From contig CAJJAA010000013.1 in the NCBI GenBank assembly GCA_905182025.1, positions 41,505-105,504 on the forward strand: DNA of 64,000 nt. Reading direction: 5' to 3'. Below, one piece after another: positions 16,163-25,669 of this stretch. Every line of letters begins with the position of its first letter. Positions within the stretch are counted from its first letter, which is position 1. The position numbers and the translations under genes are program-made. The stretch is from an uncultured OM182 clade bacterium (GTDB lineage Bacteria; Pseudomonadota; Gammaproteobacteria; Pseudomonadales; Azotimanducaceae). A model generated the notes under the pieces. The model made no database searches and had not been told where the DNA came from. It saw nothing but the letters and a program-made list of their open reading frames with translations.

Positions 16163-16723
16163 TCACTTAGGATATGACATCTGCCCATATCCACCGACTT
16201 TAACGGGCACCTCATGAACAATCCCCAAACTGTCCGTGACCGTTAACGTAAACACCGTCCCTGCCTGAAGCGATTGCTTCAATCGCATCAACATCACGTG
16301 TTTACCTCCGGGCTGAAGCGACACTGTGCGATTCTTCGGCAACAAGAAAGGTGTAACCTCCCTCATCCGCATGACGCCATTAACTTCGATGCTCTGGTGG
16401 ACTTCGCTGAGTTCCGCCACATCAGTCGAAATATCATCAATGCTGATTTCTTCCAGTGAGTGATTGCGAAAATCCATATATACAGCGCCCATTGGCGACC
16501 CCGGCGGCGTGGCTCTAGACCAAGCACGCGTAATCTCGATCGTTTTAGCGGCTGTTTGATCGGCGACCATCGAACTAACCGGCACTAAACTATCTGGATC
16601 AGGCATCGTTGTATCAGCACTCTCTGCCTCAGAACTACCCAGCGCTATCGGGCTCGTCGTCAAACCACTCAATGTGAAAACCAGTGCCAAAGTGGCTATA
16701 AAGACTCTCTTTCGCTCGAACAT
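16163..16723 (-). CDS. PCu(A)C-type periplasmic copper chaperone
   Basis: A 186-residue exported protein from ATG 16723, which has GGAG 5 bases upstream; the ORF track adds 47 unlikely residues. The signal peptide MFERKRVFIATLALVFTLSGLTTSPIALG is clear. The copper site follows the family motif: His in EVHQSIEVNGVMRM, Met after 10 residues, 21 residues to HVM. PCu(A)C proteins carry Cu(I) in the periplasm and deliver it to cytochrome oxidase CuA or partners such as Sco. No Sco or oxidase gene is in the window. A Ser/Pro-rich linker separates signal and domain. Confidence 0.9.
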   Translation of the reverse strand: MFERKRVFIATLALVFTLSGLTTSPIALGSSEAESADTTMPDPDSLVPVSSMVADQTAAKTIEITRAWSRATPPGSPMGAVYMDFRNHSLEEISIDDISTDVAELSEVHQSIEVNGVMRMREVTPFLLPKNRTVSLQPGGKHVMLMRLKQSLQAGTVFTLTVTDSLGIVHEVPVKVGGYGQMSYPK

Positions 16724-17167
16724 AAAGACTCCGTTTTTTGAGACACGCCTGTGAAACTTTGTCACCGCGTTGTCTTTAATCTTTCTTAAATTTTTCTTAA
16801 ATCTGCCATTACGCCAAAACGCGTCTGCGGACATGAAAGCTATCTCAATACTGGATTGCGGCACGAAGGTTTTCGTTAAAGTGAGCGCTCATCCTGCGTT
16901 CAAAAGTACCCAGGAGATGCCAGCAAGTGATTATATCTGATTCTAACATCGAACCCGCCAGAACGATTGCACTTGCTTGATATTCTTCCTCGATACCCCG
17001 CTTGTGTTAGCGCTATTTCTACGCCGATCAATAAAAATTGGATTAGGATTTTGTTGGACCCAAAACGCAGCTCAGCACCATAAAAAAAATGGCCATTAGC
17101 GAGACTGGAATGCTGAAAACAATTAAGGCAAGGTATTGTCCTCGAACTCATCCGTGCCTGCGCTTAA
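16724..17167. other. Divergent intergenic region, 444 bases
   Basis: This spacer separates the copper chaperone gene (minus) and malonyl-CoA synthetase (plus). It must hold the promoters of both. I see no clear promoter, RNA or repeat. The 83-codon minus ORF inside it has no family resemblance and no ribosome site. Confidence 0.5.
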
Positions 17168-18730
17168 ATGACCGAATCAAATTTCTATAGCCGATGCCAG
17201 CAAAATTTCAGCAATTCTAATCCCTTTCTAAATCTACCCAATGGACGATCTTATAGTTACGCTGACTTGCACCACCAAAGTGGTCGAATCGCAAATTATC
17301 TCACCCAGCTTGGGATTCGCAAAGGCGATAGAGTAATTGTCCAAGTTGAAAAAAGTCCACAGAATCTGTTTTGGTATTTCGCTTGCATGCGCGCGGGGTT
17401 TATTTACATCCCCCTTAATACCGCCTACCTAGAGCATGAGATTGAATATTTTATCGCCAACGCATCACCCTCCTTCGCTCTGTGTGATCCGTCGCGACGC
17501 GCCATTTTTGAAAACCACGCGCGTTGTAAAATTGGCACGTTGGATGGTGAGGGAAATTTTCTAGATGACAATGCATTGGCAGACAGCTTCGGCCATGCAG
17601 ATTTTGAGACAGGTAGTGCCGAAGATACAGACTATGGAGACTTTGAAGACACCTTCTTCGAAAATGAGGCCTGCGATGCATCAGACATCGCGGTAATACT
17701 CTACACGTCAGGTACGACGGGCAACCCTAAAGGCGCAATGATTACCCATGGCAACTTGCTCGCCAATGCGGCGACATTGAGCACAGCTTGGGGCTGGCAA
17801 TCCAACGATGTGCTACTTCACGCCCTGCCTACATTCCACATACATGGATTATTCGTCGCGACGCACCTCGTCGTTTTCAATGGCAGTGAAATGAATTTTA
17901 TGACGAAGTTTGATCCTGAACAGGTGGTTAATTGGTTGCCAAAGTCATCAGTTTATATGGGCGTGCCGACCAACTACGTAAGACTGCTCGCCCATGAAGG
18001 CCTGAACGGCGATATTTGTGCCAATATGCGATTATTCACGTCCGGCTCAGCACCTTTATTAGCCCAAACATTTCAAGATTTCGAGCAACGTACAGGGCAA
18101 ACCATTGTCGAACGATACGGTATGACTGAAACCGGCATGAACACATCCAACCCTCTGTCAGGCAAAAGAAAACCCGGCACTGTCGGACCGGCACTCGCCG
18201 GCGTCGAGACAAAGATTTGTGATGATTCAGGTCAACAGGTCTCAGACGGCCAGGCCGGCACTTTGTATGTAAAAGGCGCCAATGTATTCAAGGGCTACTG
18301 GCAAATGCCAGACAAAACAGCAGAGGAATTCACCGAAGACGGTTTTTTTAAGACCGGCGATATCGCCAGTCTCGATGAAGACGGTTACATTTCAATCATC
18401 GGACGCGACAAAGACATGATTATCTCGGGAGGTCTAAACGTTTACCCAAAAGAGATTGAGTCAATCCTAGACAGGTTAAATGGCGTCACTGAATCGGCGG
18501 TAATCGGTGTTCCACACGCAGATTTTGGTGAAGCGGTTGTCGCCGTGATTGTTCGCGCCCCCTATCTGACCAAACAAGGTCAACTCACAGAAACACAAAT
18601 CATTACCGAGATGAAGGCGACAATCGCCGGTTTCAAAGTCCCGAAGCAGGTTCACTTCGTCGATTCGCTACCAAGGAACACGATGGGCAAGGTGCAAAAA
18701 AATATTCTCAGAGAAACCTATACGTCATAG
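17168..18730 (+). CDS. matB: Malonyl-CoA synthetase (MatB-like acyl-CoA synthetase)
   Basis: A 520-residue ANL-superfamily adenylating enzyme. The P-loop-like motif is ILYTSGTTGNPKGAMITHGNL, followed by YGMTETGMN and the hinge/catalytic region FFKTGDIASLDEDGYISIIGRDKDMIISGG with the late Lys in PRNTMGKVQKN. The N-terminal GDRVIVQVEKSPQNLFWYFACMRAGFIYIPLNTAYLEHEIEYFI is typical of MatB, which makes malonyl-CoA from malonate, ATP and CoA in the cytosol. A related methylmalonyl or short-chain acid role is possible. It stands 77 bases upstream of purN on the same strand. Confidence 0.85.
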   Translation: MTESNFYSRCQQNFSNSNPFLNLPNGRSYSYADLHHQSGRIANYLTQLGIRKGDRVIVQVEKSPQNLFWYFACMRAGFIYIPLNTAYLEHEIEYFIANASPSFALCDPSRRAIFENHARCKIGTLDGEGNFLDDNALADSFGHADFETGSAEDTDYGDFEDTFFENEACDASDIAVILYTSGTTGNPKGAMITHGNLLANAATLSTAWGWQSNDVLLHALPTFHIHGLFVATHLVVFNGSEMNFMTKFDPEQVVNWLPKSSVYMGVPTNYVRLLAHEGLNGDICANMRLFTSGSAPLLAQTFQDFEQRTGQTIVERYGMTETGMNTSNPLSGKRKPGTVGPALAGVETKICDDSGQQVSDGQAGTLYVKGANVFKGYWQMPDKTAEEFTEDGFFKTGDIASLDEDGYISIIGRDKDMIISGGLNVYPKEIESILDRLNGVTESAVIGVPHADFGEAVVAVIVRAPYLTKQGQLTETQIITEMKATIAGFKVPKQVHFVDSLPRNTMGKVQKNILRETYTS

Positions 18731-18807
18731 AGCTGTCACCAATTTCTTGCTACACTCGCGCCGTCACTTCGACCAAAGCTTTAAGTCATGAACCGCATCA
18801 TCAAGAT

Positions 18808-19401
18808 ATGAAACGACTCGGTATACTCGCTTCCCACCGAGGCACCAATTTTCAAGCCATCATTGATGCATGCCAGTCTGGCAAGGTCAACGCTACGCCG
18901 GTTCTGGCGATATCAAACAATTCAAAATCTGAAGCACTTGCTCGTGCAAACCGATCAGGAATAGCGACATTACACCTTTCGAGCCAAACCCATTGCAGTT
19001 CAACAGCGATAGACAGCGCTATGCTTGATGCCCTGCAAGCACACGAAGTCGATTTGGTCATTACCGCCGGGTATATGAAAAAACTCGGACCAAAAACCCT
19101 AAAAGCCTATGAGCGCAAGATTATCAATGTACATCCGTCGTTGCTGCCTAAACATGGTGGTAAAGGGATGTTCGGCATGAAGGTACACGAGTCTGTGATT
19201 CAATCCGGCGATTTACAAACAGGCATCACGATTCACTGGGTTGACAAAGAATATGACACAGGTCCCATCATCGCCCAGCAAGTTGTCGCCGTTGAACCCA
19301 ATGACACAGCCTTATCGTTGGCAAAAAAAGTACTAACTCATGAACACAACTTGCTAATTGAAACACTAGCTACCCTTATGCCCGATTGGAGTGACATATA
19401 A
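18808..19401 (+). CDS. purN: Phosphoribosylglycinamide formyltransferase (GAR transformylase)
   Basis: A 197-residue PurN, which formylates GAR with 10-formyl-THF in purine synthesis. The catalytic set is visible: Asn and His in KIINVHPSLLPKHGG and Asp in KEYDTGPIIAQ. The N-terminus LGILASHRGTNFQAIIDAC is a known variant of the usual LxSGxGSNLQA. It consumes the 10-formyl-THF that the Mtd1-like/FchA pair should make, though they are in a different operon. Two bases separate its stop from the PRPP synthetase gene, so they are cotranscribed. purM, the usual neighbour, is absent. Confidence 0.9.
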   Translation: MKRLGILASHRGTNFQAIIDACQSGKVNATPVLAISNNSKSEALARANRSGIATLHLSSQTHCSSTAIDSAMLDALQAHEVDLVITAGYMKKLGPKTLKAYERKIINVHPSLLPKHGGKGMFGMKVHESVIQSGDLQTGITIHWVDKEYDTGPIIAQQVVAVEPNDTALSLAKKVLTHEHNLLIETLATLMPDWSDI

Positions 19402-19403
19402 TA

Positions 19404-20414
19404 ATGATAACGAATCCAAGAGCACCAATCGCACTCATGACTTGCGAGTCAGGACGCCCCTTCGCAGAAGAAGTGGCCAAACACATGCAAATGGACCTCA
19501 TTCCAACCAATGAAACCTGGTTTGCCTGTGGCGAAGGAAAGATGGAAATTAAGTCCAATGTCAGAGGCCATGACGTTTATATTTTTCAATCCCCCGTCGG
19601 CGGCGTTGACGACCTATCGGTTTACGATAGATTCATCATGCTATTACACGCAATCGAAGCCGCCGCACTGTCCGATGCGCAATATATAACCGCGATCACG
19701 CCTTACTACCCGGGAGCCAGGCAGGACAAACGTAAAGGCAGAACCCGAGAGGGTATCACCGCAGGTCTATTTGCACGCATGCTACAAAGTGCAGGTGCAA
19801 ACCGAGTTGTCTCTGTCGAAATTCACAATGATGCGATCGCTGGAATGTTTAACCCGTCTCTGGCCCACTTGGAGAATGTATTTCTGACGAGACACCTGGT
19901 CGAGTGGCTGCAGAAAGAGAAAATCACCTGTGATGTGGTCGTATCACCGGATGTTGGCTATCTTGAGCGTGCTCGCGCCTATGCGGAAGAGCTATCGGCA
20001 GATCTTGCCGCGCTATCAAAAGAACGTGATTATTCAAAACCCAATCAGGTGTTTCGATCAACGTTAATCGGTGATGTTTCTGGTCAGAACGTTTTATTGG
20101 TTGACGATATCGTTGACTCAGGCGGATCAGTTGTTGCGGCAATCAGTGAGTTAAAAGAACGTGGCGCTAAGGATATCGTCGTTGCCTGCACGCACCCGAT
20201 AATGTCGGGGCCTGCTTGGGCGCGAATGTCGGAACTCAAAGAGCGTTCTATTAAGGAAGGTTGGAAATTTGATTTTGTCGGCACAAGCACCGTGCAACAC
20301 ACGGATACGCCTGATTGGTATCACGTATTCCACATAGAGAAGCTATTAGCGACGATCATTCAAAAAATCAATTCCAGGGGGAGCGTGACCCAAGTTCAGC
20401 AAGACAGAGAGTGA
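19404..20414 (+). CDS. Divergent ribose-phosphate pyrophosphokinase (PRPP synthetase)
   Basis: A 336-residue protein of the PRPP synthetase family. The flexible-loop region is YYPGARQDKRKGRTREGITAGLFARML, the PRPP-binding loop is VLLVDDIVDSGGSV, and the N-terminus has the ribose-phosphate-synthetase FQSPVGGVDDLSVYDRFIMLL stretch. It would make PRPP from ribose 5-phosphate and ATP, the precursor used just upstream of the PurN step. Loop sequences differ from canonical PrsA (QDKRKGRTREGIT rather than QDRR..REPIS; CTHPIMSGPAW rather than ATHGVLSG), so it may be a paralog beside a housekeeping prs elsewhere. Confidence 0.82.
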   Translation: MITNPRAPIALMTCESGRPFAEEVAKHMQMDLIPTNETWFACGEGKMEIKSNVRGHDVYIFQSPVGGVDDLSVYDRFIMLLHAIEAAALSDAQYITAITPYYPGARQDKRKGRTREGITAGLFARMLQSAGANRVVSVEIHNDAIAGMFNPSLAHLENVFLTRHLVEWLQKEKITCDVVVSPDVGYLERARAYAEELSADLAALSKERDYSKPNQVFRSTLIGDVSGQNVLLVDDIVDSGGSVVAAISELKERGAKDIVVACTHPIMSGPAWARMSELKERSIKEGWKFDFVGTSTVQHTDTPDWYHVFHIEKLLATIIQKINSRGSVTQVQQDRE

Positions 20415-20727
20415 GGAGCGCCACGCCACAAGTTATGGTCGCAGGCGAGGGTTTCTTGACAATTTCACTGAATTGCTCGATCCTGCACAGATGCGCAGAA
20501 GAATCATTATTCCCATTATTATAATTTGCATCCGACACTTCGCGGTGGGTTGATTCTTGTGACGTATTTTTAACAAAAATAGCTAAAGAATTCGAAAAAC
20601 CCGCCAAAAGGCGGGTTTTTTTTTGCAGTGTTAATCGTAATTGAGTTCAGACCGTCGATCTCAAGCGCATAGATCTTAAGACCCTAGACCGATGTCTAGT
20701 ATGTTCAATCAAGCAGGGTGACAAACA
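20415..20727. other. Intergenic region between prs-like gene and ileS
   Basis: It holds the terminator at 20594-20624 and a short inverted repeat CTAGAC-CGAT-GTCTAG (20684-20699) 28 bases before the ileS start. No T-box elements or other riboswitch were recognised. The repeat may be an operator or chance. Confidence 0.4.
20594..20624 (+). terminator. Rho-independent terminator
   Basis: The stem CCCGCC/GGCGGG with an AAAA loop is flanked by an A run and followed by nine T residues. It lies 180 bases after the PRPP synthetase stop and before ileS, and separates the two units. The A run on the other side makes it potentially bidirectional. Confidence 0.85.
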
Positions 20728-23700
20728 GTGAGTACTAAATCGAATCCAACAGCTGAGGATTTTTCATTCGTTGCTGGAGAACACAAGATTCTCTCCTATT
20801 GGCAAGAGAACAAGGTATTTCAGCAATCCCTTGACCAGACCCGTGACGCAGAGCCCTATATTTTCTATGACGGGCCTCCCTTCGCGACAGGTCTACCTCA
20901 CCACGGACACCTCGTTGGCTCAATTCTAAAAGACGCGGTACCTCGGTACTTCACAATGAAAGGATTTCATGTGCAGCGCCGCTTTGGATGGGACTGTCAT
21001 GGTCTTCCCATTGAACATGAGATAGACAAGTCACTCGGCATGTCGTCTCAAGAGGCCGTCGAGAAACTCGGCATTAAGGGCTACAACGATGAATGCCGCA
21101 GTATTGTTCAACGCTACACCTCGCAATGGGAGAAAACCATTTCGCGAATCGGGCGATGGGTCGATTTTGAAAATGATTACAAGACCATGGACCCTTGGTA
21201 CATGGAATCGGTTTGGTGGGTTGTAAAGCAGCTCTGGGAAAAGGGACTTATCTACCGTGGTGTGAAAGTTGTACCTTTCTCGACCGCACTTGGCACAGTG
21301 CTATCAAATTTTGAAGCGACATCTAATTACCAGGATGTCCAAGACCCTGCAGTGACTGTTCTCTTCAAACTTGACGACGAAGATGCTTATGTCGCGGCCT
21401 GGACTACGACACCCTGGACCCTGCCGTCCAATCTCGCGCTTTGCGTTGGCGCCGATATTGATTACGTGAAGGTACGCGATGAAGAACTAGGCCAGACAAT
21501 CTATCTGGCGAAAGCACGACTTGAAGAAGTCGGTAAAGGTCGAACATTTGAAGTACTCGCCGAGGTAAAAGGTTCAGAAATGGTCGGTCGGACCTACGCA
21601 CCCTTGTTTGATTATTTTGAAGACCTGCGGGCCGAGGGCGCTTTTCAGATTCTCGCCGATGACTATGTCACAACAGATAGTGGTACTGGTGTCGTGCATC
21701 AAGCGCCGGCATTTGGAGAGGATGACAACCGGGTCTTGAAGGCCGCCGGCATCACCGCTCTCGTTTGCCCTGTTGATATGAGCGGCAAGTTCACGGCGGA
21801 GGTCAAAGACTTTGTCGGATTAGGCGTCAAAGAAGCAGACAAAGAGATCATCAAACATCTTAAAGATACAGGCGCTCTGTTCAAACATGAGACCTATATG
21901 CACAGCTATCCTTTCTGTCCGCGTTCTGACACGCCGATTATCTATCGCACCATCGATTCTTGGTATGTCAGCGTCGAATCTATGCGAGATAGACTGCAAG
22001 CATCTAACGACAACATCAATTGGGTACCTGAACATATCAAAACGGGACGTATGGGTAAGTGGCTTGAAGGCTCAATCGATTGGGCCATCTCGAGAAATCG
22101 TTATTGGGGTACACCTCTGCCGATCTGGATCAATGATGAAACAGACAATCGCATCTGCATAGGCTCCATAGAGGAACTCAAACAACTCAGCGGTGTTGAA
22201 GTTGATGATCTCCATCGCGAGAACGTTGACCAACTAAGTTTCCAAATCGACGGCGAGCCAGGCACCTATCATCGTATCGAAGAAGTGTTGGACTGCTGGT
22301 TTGAATCCGGTTCAATGCCCTATGCACAGTTACATTACCCCTTTGAAAACCAAGACGTGTTCGACAAAGGTTTCCCCGCTGAGTTTATCGCCGAGGGACT
22401 AGACCAGACCCGCGGCTGGTTCTACACCCTGATCGTACTTGGTACTGCGCTATTCGATACCAACCCATTTAAAAACGTCATTGTGAACGGCATTGTTATG
22501 GCGGAAGACGGCAAAAAAATGTCAAAGCGTCTTAAAAACTATACACCCCCTGACGATCTTATGGAGGTGTACGGCGCTGATGCACTTCGCCTGTATCTCA
22601 TTAACTCTGGGTTGGTTCGAGCTGAAGAACAGAAATTCGCCGATACGGGTGTTAAGGATATGGTGCGTCGCGCACTACTACCTTGGCTGAATGCATTTAA
22701 GTTTCTCAACACCTATGCACAAATCGACAATTGGAAGCCTGCAGCTATACCTGTCGCGTCGAGCAACATCATGGATCAGTGGATGCTTTCGAGGCTGCAG
22801 ACATTGAAATCCAACATTGCCGACGAAATGGAGAGCTACCGGCTTTACAATGTCGTGCCCGCATTGTTCGACTTCATTGAAGATCTAACCAATTGGTATA
22901 TTCGTCTCAATCGGAGCCGCTTCTGGCAGGAAGCAATGAACGCTGATAAAGAGGCTGCTTATCAGACTCTCTATACGGTCATTAATGAGTTGAATTTAAG
23001 CATGGCGCCCTTTACGCCGTTCCTGGCCGAAGCATTACATCAAGAAATGAAAGTCTTCAGCTCAGAGCAACCTGAATCTGTCCATCTCTGCAGCTACCCC
23101 GTTGCAGATGAGAAGCTTATCCAGCCCGAATTGGAACAGGCTGTTACCCGCATGCAAAACATCATTTTGCTGGGCAGACAGAAACGCAACAATGAAAAAA
23201 TCAGAACCAAGTACCCCTTGTCTTCACTTACTGTGATCCACAAGGATACTGAGATGCTTGAGGAGATTGCCCGACTAGAGGACTATATCGAGACGGAGTT
23301 GAACGTTAAAAAGGTAGAATACTCAACGGATGAATCTCAATTCATCAATCTCTTCGCTAAACCTAATTCACCGGTACTGGGTAAAAGGCTTGGCAAACAA
23401 TTTAAAGCTTACAAATCCGCCATTGAGTCACTAACCTCAGAGGCCATTGAAGCGTTGCAAGACTCAGGCAGTATTGCGTTGGATGGCGAAACGTTTAGTG
23501 TCGATGACATTCTCATTTTCCGTGAAGCGATGGAAGGTACCAACGCCGTTTCGAATCGATTTATCTCAATCGATATGGACTGCACTTTGAACGAGCAATT
23601 GCTCTCAGAGGGGCTGGCGCGTGAAGTGGTAAATCGAATTCAGAAATCTCGTCGTGAAGAAGGTTTCAATGTCGTTGATAGAATTGAATTGACTATTCAC

Positions 23701-23856
23701 GCCAGTGAAGCGCTTTTAAAAGCGATCCAGGACAATCGCGAATATGTGATGAGCGAAACGCTAACGACGGATCTCATAGAATCTGACGTAGCCCAGTCTT
23801 TGAGCTTTGAGATTGATGAACACCGTTTATCGCTGAGTATCAGCAAGGCTGTTTAG
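20728..23856 (+). CDS. ileS: Isoleucyl-tRNA synthetase, type 2 (eukaryote-like)
   Basis: A 1042-residue class I synthetase that charges tRNA-Ile. The HxGH motif is PHHGHL at residues 58-61 and the KMSKS loop is KKMSKRLKNYT near residue 596. The editing (CP1) domain carries WTTTPWTLPSNLAL. The YDGPPFATGLPHHGHL context, the KMSKRLKNY loop, the length and the long C-terminal domain without the zinc cysteines of bacterial IleRS1 point to the eukaryote-like IleRS2 type, which is generally mupirocin-tolerant. It starts with GTG and stands alone, away from the usual ribF-ileS-lspA setting of Gammaproteobacteria. Confidence 0.93.
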   Translation: MSTKSNPTAEDFSFVAGEHKILSYWQENKVFQQSLDQTRDAEPYIFYDGPPFATGLPHHGHLVGSILKDAVPRYFTMKGFHVQRRFGWDCHGLPIEHEIDKSLGMSSQEAVEKLGIKGYNDECRSIVQRYTSQWEKTISRIGRWVDFENDYKTMDPWYMESVWWVVKQLWEKGLIYRGVKVVPFSTALGTVLSNFEATSNYQDVQDPAVTVLFKLDDEDAYVAAWTTTPWTLPSNLALCVGADIDYVKVRDEELGQTIYLAKARLEEVGKGRTFEVLAEVKGSEMVGRTYAPLFDYFEDLRAEGAFQILADDYVTTDSGTGVVHQAPAFGEDDNRVLKAAGITALVCPVDMSGKFTAEVKDFVGLGVKEADKEIIKHLKDTGALFKHETYMHSYPFCPRSDTPIIYRTIDSWYVSVESMRDRLQASNDNINWVPEHIKTGRMGKWLEGSIDWAISRNRYWGTPLPIWINDETDNRICIGSIEELKQLSGVEVDDLHRENVDQLSFQIDGEPGTYHRIEEVLDCWFESGSMPYAQLHYPFENQDVFDKGFPAEFIAEGLDQTRGWFYTLIVLGTALFDTNPFKNVIVNGIVMAEDGKKMSKRLKNYTPPDDLMEVYGADALRLYLINSGLVRAEEQKFADTGVKDMVRRALLPWLNAFKFLNTYAQIDNWKPAAIPVASSNIMDQWMLSRLQTLKSNIADEMESYRLYNVVPALFDFIEDLTNWYIRLNRSRFWQEAMNADKEAAYQTLYTVINELNLSMAPFTPFLAEALHQEMKVFSSEQPESVHLCSYPVADEKLIQPELEQAVTRMQNIILLGRQKRNNEKIRTKYPLSSLTVIHKDTEMLEEIARLEDYIETELNVKKVEYSTDESQFINLFAKPNSPVLGKRLGKQFKAYKSAIESLTSEAIEALQDSGSIALDGETFSVDDILIFREAMEGTNAVSNRFISIDMDCTLNEQLLSEGLAREVVNRIQKSRREEGFNVVDRIELTIHASEALLKAIQDNREYVMSETLTTDLIESDVAQSLSFEIDEHRLSLSISKAV

Positions 23857-23870
23857 TCAGCAGGCCGACG

Positions 23871-23912
23871 ATTGCAATCATCGATATCTGTTTCGACATC
23901 GATGATTGCAAT
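23871..23912 (+). repeat. Long inverted repeat after ileS
   Basis: Perfect 15-base arms ATTGCAATCATCGAT and ATCGATGATTGCAAT are separated by 12 bases. The repeat begins 14 bases after the ileS stop and is followed by an AT-rich but not T-run tail. It could act as a processing or termination stem-loop in the ileS mRNA. It is not a standard Rho-independent terminator. Confidence 0.6.
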
Positions 23913-24039
23913 ATCATTATTTTCCGCAACATCCCTCCTATCCTCGTCATGTGCAAGCCCACCCTTCAACGGTTATGATCTACAAAAGCTAAGCTCATTC
24001 TGGCTCTAGTCATACTGTGTATTGCGAAAGGAAAAATTG

Positions 24040-25428
24040 ATGGAGATTTTTGACAAACCCCTTACAGAAATAGCCAATGCTGTGCGGCAAAAGGAGATTA
24101 AGTCTGTTGACCTGGTGCGCGGTTTTCTTGACCGTATCGAAAAAGTAAACGGTCAACTTAATGCGGTGGTCCTCTCCAATGCTGAGCATGCCATTAAGCT
24201 GGCAGAAAAAGCAGACACGGATCTTGACCAAGGTAATCTGCACGGACCGCTTCACGGCATCCCCATGACCATTAAGGACAGCCTTGATACAGGCGAGATG
24301 ATTACCACTTGGGGTACGATGGGACGCAAGGATTACCGCCCGGGTCCCGATGCAACCTGCGTCGCGCGCCTGCGAGGCGCCGGCGGTATCATACTGGGAA
24401 AAACCAACACACCGGAATTCACCCTGTGGTTTCAGACCGACAATCTAGTTTATGGTCAAACAAAAAACCCCTTCGATCTTACGCGTACACCTGGTGGTAG
24501 CAGCGGTGGTGCGGCAGCCATCATCGCCGCCGGCGCCTCGATTTTTGATATCGGCACCGACACAGGCGGCAGTATTCGTCTGCCCAGCCACTTTAGCGGC
24601 ATCGTAGGGATTAAACCGACAACCGGTCGCGTGCCTTGTACCGGCAACGCATTGCCAAGCTCAGGCCTTATTGCACCATTGACTCAACCGGGTCCGATGG
24701 CCAGGTATGTGTCTGATCTTAGCTACCTGCTGAAAATTATTTCAGGACCAGACCAGATTGATCCCTACGCGGTCGACGCACAGTTACACGACCCTGATGA
24801 CGTTGATGTCTCTAAACTACGCATTGGCTACCACACCGATAACGGCATTAAGACGCCTACCCAAGACATTATCGACACAATAGAAAATGCCATTTCGCTG
24901 CTACGGGATTCTGGCCAGACTATCACTGATACACGTCCAGCCGGACTCGAAATGACGAACTTCATTGCAGGCCGGGTCTTCGCCGCTGACGGCGGTGAGA
25001 TGGTTGAAGGTCTATTGCAAGACTGCCACACCACCGAGGCTTCGCCGCGAATCAAGGCCAATCTGGCTGCACCCGGCTTACCACTAGACCAAAGGGAATT
25101 TGCTCAGGTCATCAGTCTTTGGGACAACTATCGCAGCTCCATGCTCGGCTACTTCGAGGATTACGACATATTGATTTGCCCGGTTAACGCCAAAACGGCA
25201 CTGCCTCTGGGTGAGGAAGAAGACAATATGGCCTATACCTATACCATCGCATACAACCTGACGGGCTGGCCCGGCGTCGTCATTCGCGGCGGGTCGGACC
25301 AAAACGGCATGCCGATTGGCATCCAGATCCTCGCCAAACCGTTCCGCGAGGATCATTGTCTGGCGGTCGCATCATGGTTGGAGGCAAAACTTGGCGAATT
25401 CCCTAAGCCCGCCATCTATGCTGGCTAA
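24040..25428 (+). CDS. Amidase signature family enzyme
   Basis: A 462-residue protein from ATG 24040, with AAAGGA 8 bases upstream; the ORF track begins at TTG 24022. The amidase signature is present: catalytic Lys in PMTIKDSLDTGEM, the Gly/Ser stretch TPGGSSGGAAAIIAAGAS and GTDTGGSIRLPSHFSGIVGIKPTTGRVP with the nucleophile Ser and its cis-Ser partner. Members hydrolyse amides in the cytosol; GatA, fatty-acid and aryl amidases share this fold. Absence of gatB and gatC next to it argues against transamidosome GatA. Substrate unknown. Confidence 0.88.
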   Translation: MEIFDKPLTEIANAVRQKEIKSVDLVRGFLDRIEKVNGQLNAVVLSNAEHAIKLAEKADTDLDQGNLHGPLHGIPMTIKDSLDTGEMITTWGTMGRKDYRPGPDATCVARLRGAGGIILGKTNTPEFTLWFQTDNLVYGQTKNPFDLTRTPGGSSGGAAAIIAAGASIFDIGTDTGGSIRLPSHFSGIVGIKPTTGRVPCTGNALPSSGLIAPLTQPGPMARYVSDLSYLLKIISGPDQIDPYAVDAQLHDPDDVDVSKLRIGYHTDNGIKTPTQDIIDTIENAISLLRDSGQTITDTRPAGLEMTNFIAGRVFAADGGEMVEGLLQDCHTTEASPRIKANLAAPGLPLDQREFAQVISLWDNYRSSMLGYFEDYDILICPVNAKTALPLGEEEDNMAYTYTIAYNLTGWPGVVIRGGSDQNGMPIGIQILAKPFREDHCLAVASWLEAKLGEFPKPAIYAG

Positions 25429-25669
25429 ACCTTTCAATTCGCTACAACGTCAAAGTAGCAGGTGAAGGTGGTTTAAAGGTCGAAGCTGCCACAGGCACCT
25501 TATCCATGCTATTGGGCATATCTGTGTTAACCCATAGGCACAATTAGTTTAAAATAAAGATATGCCACTGTTATCAACCGTATAAACATCACGAATCGTC
25601 GCAGGAAACTGGTATGTAGCCCGCTCTATCAGTATCCTTGCTGACGATTACGTAATGTTAGGATCTTTT

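Noticed and set aside
16900-17151. 83-codon minus ORF between the copper chaperone and matB
   Set aside because: No ribosome site, no family resemblance and mixed composition; read as chance.
20899-20912. Altered (swapped) HxGH motif in IleRS2 linked with hyper-resistance
   Set aside because: The residues read HHGH, an intact HxGH, so there is no swap.
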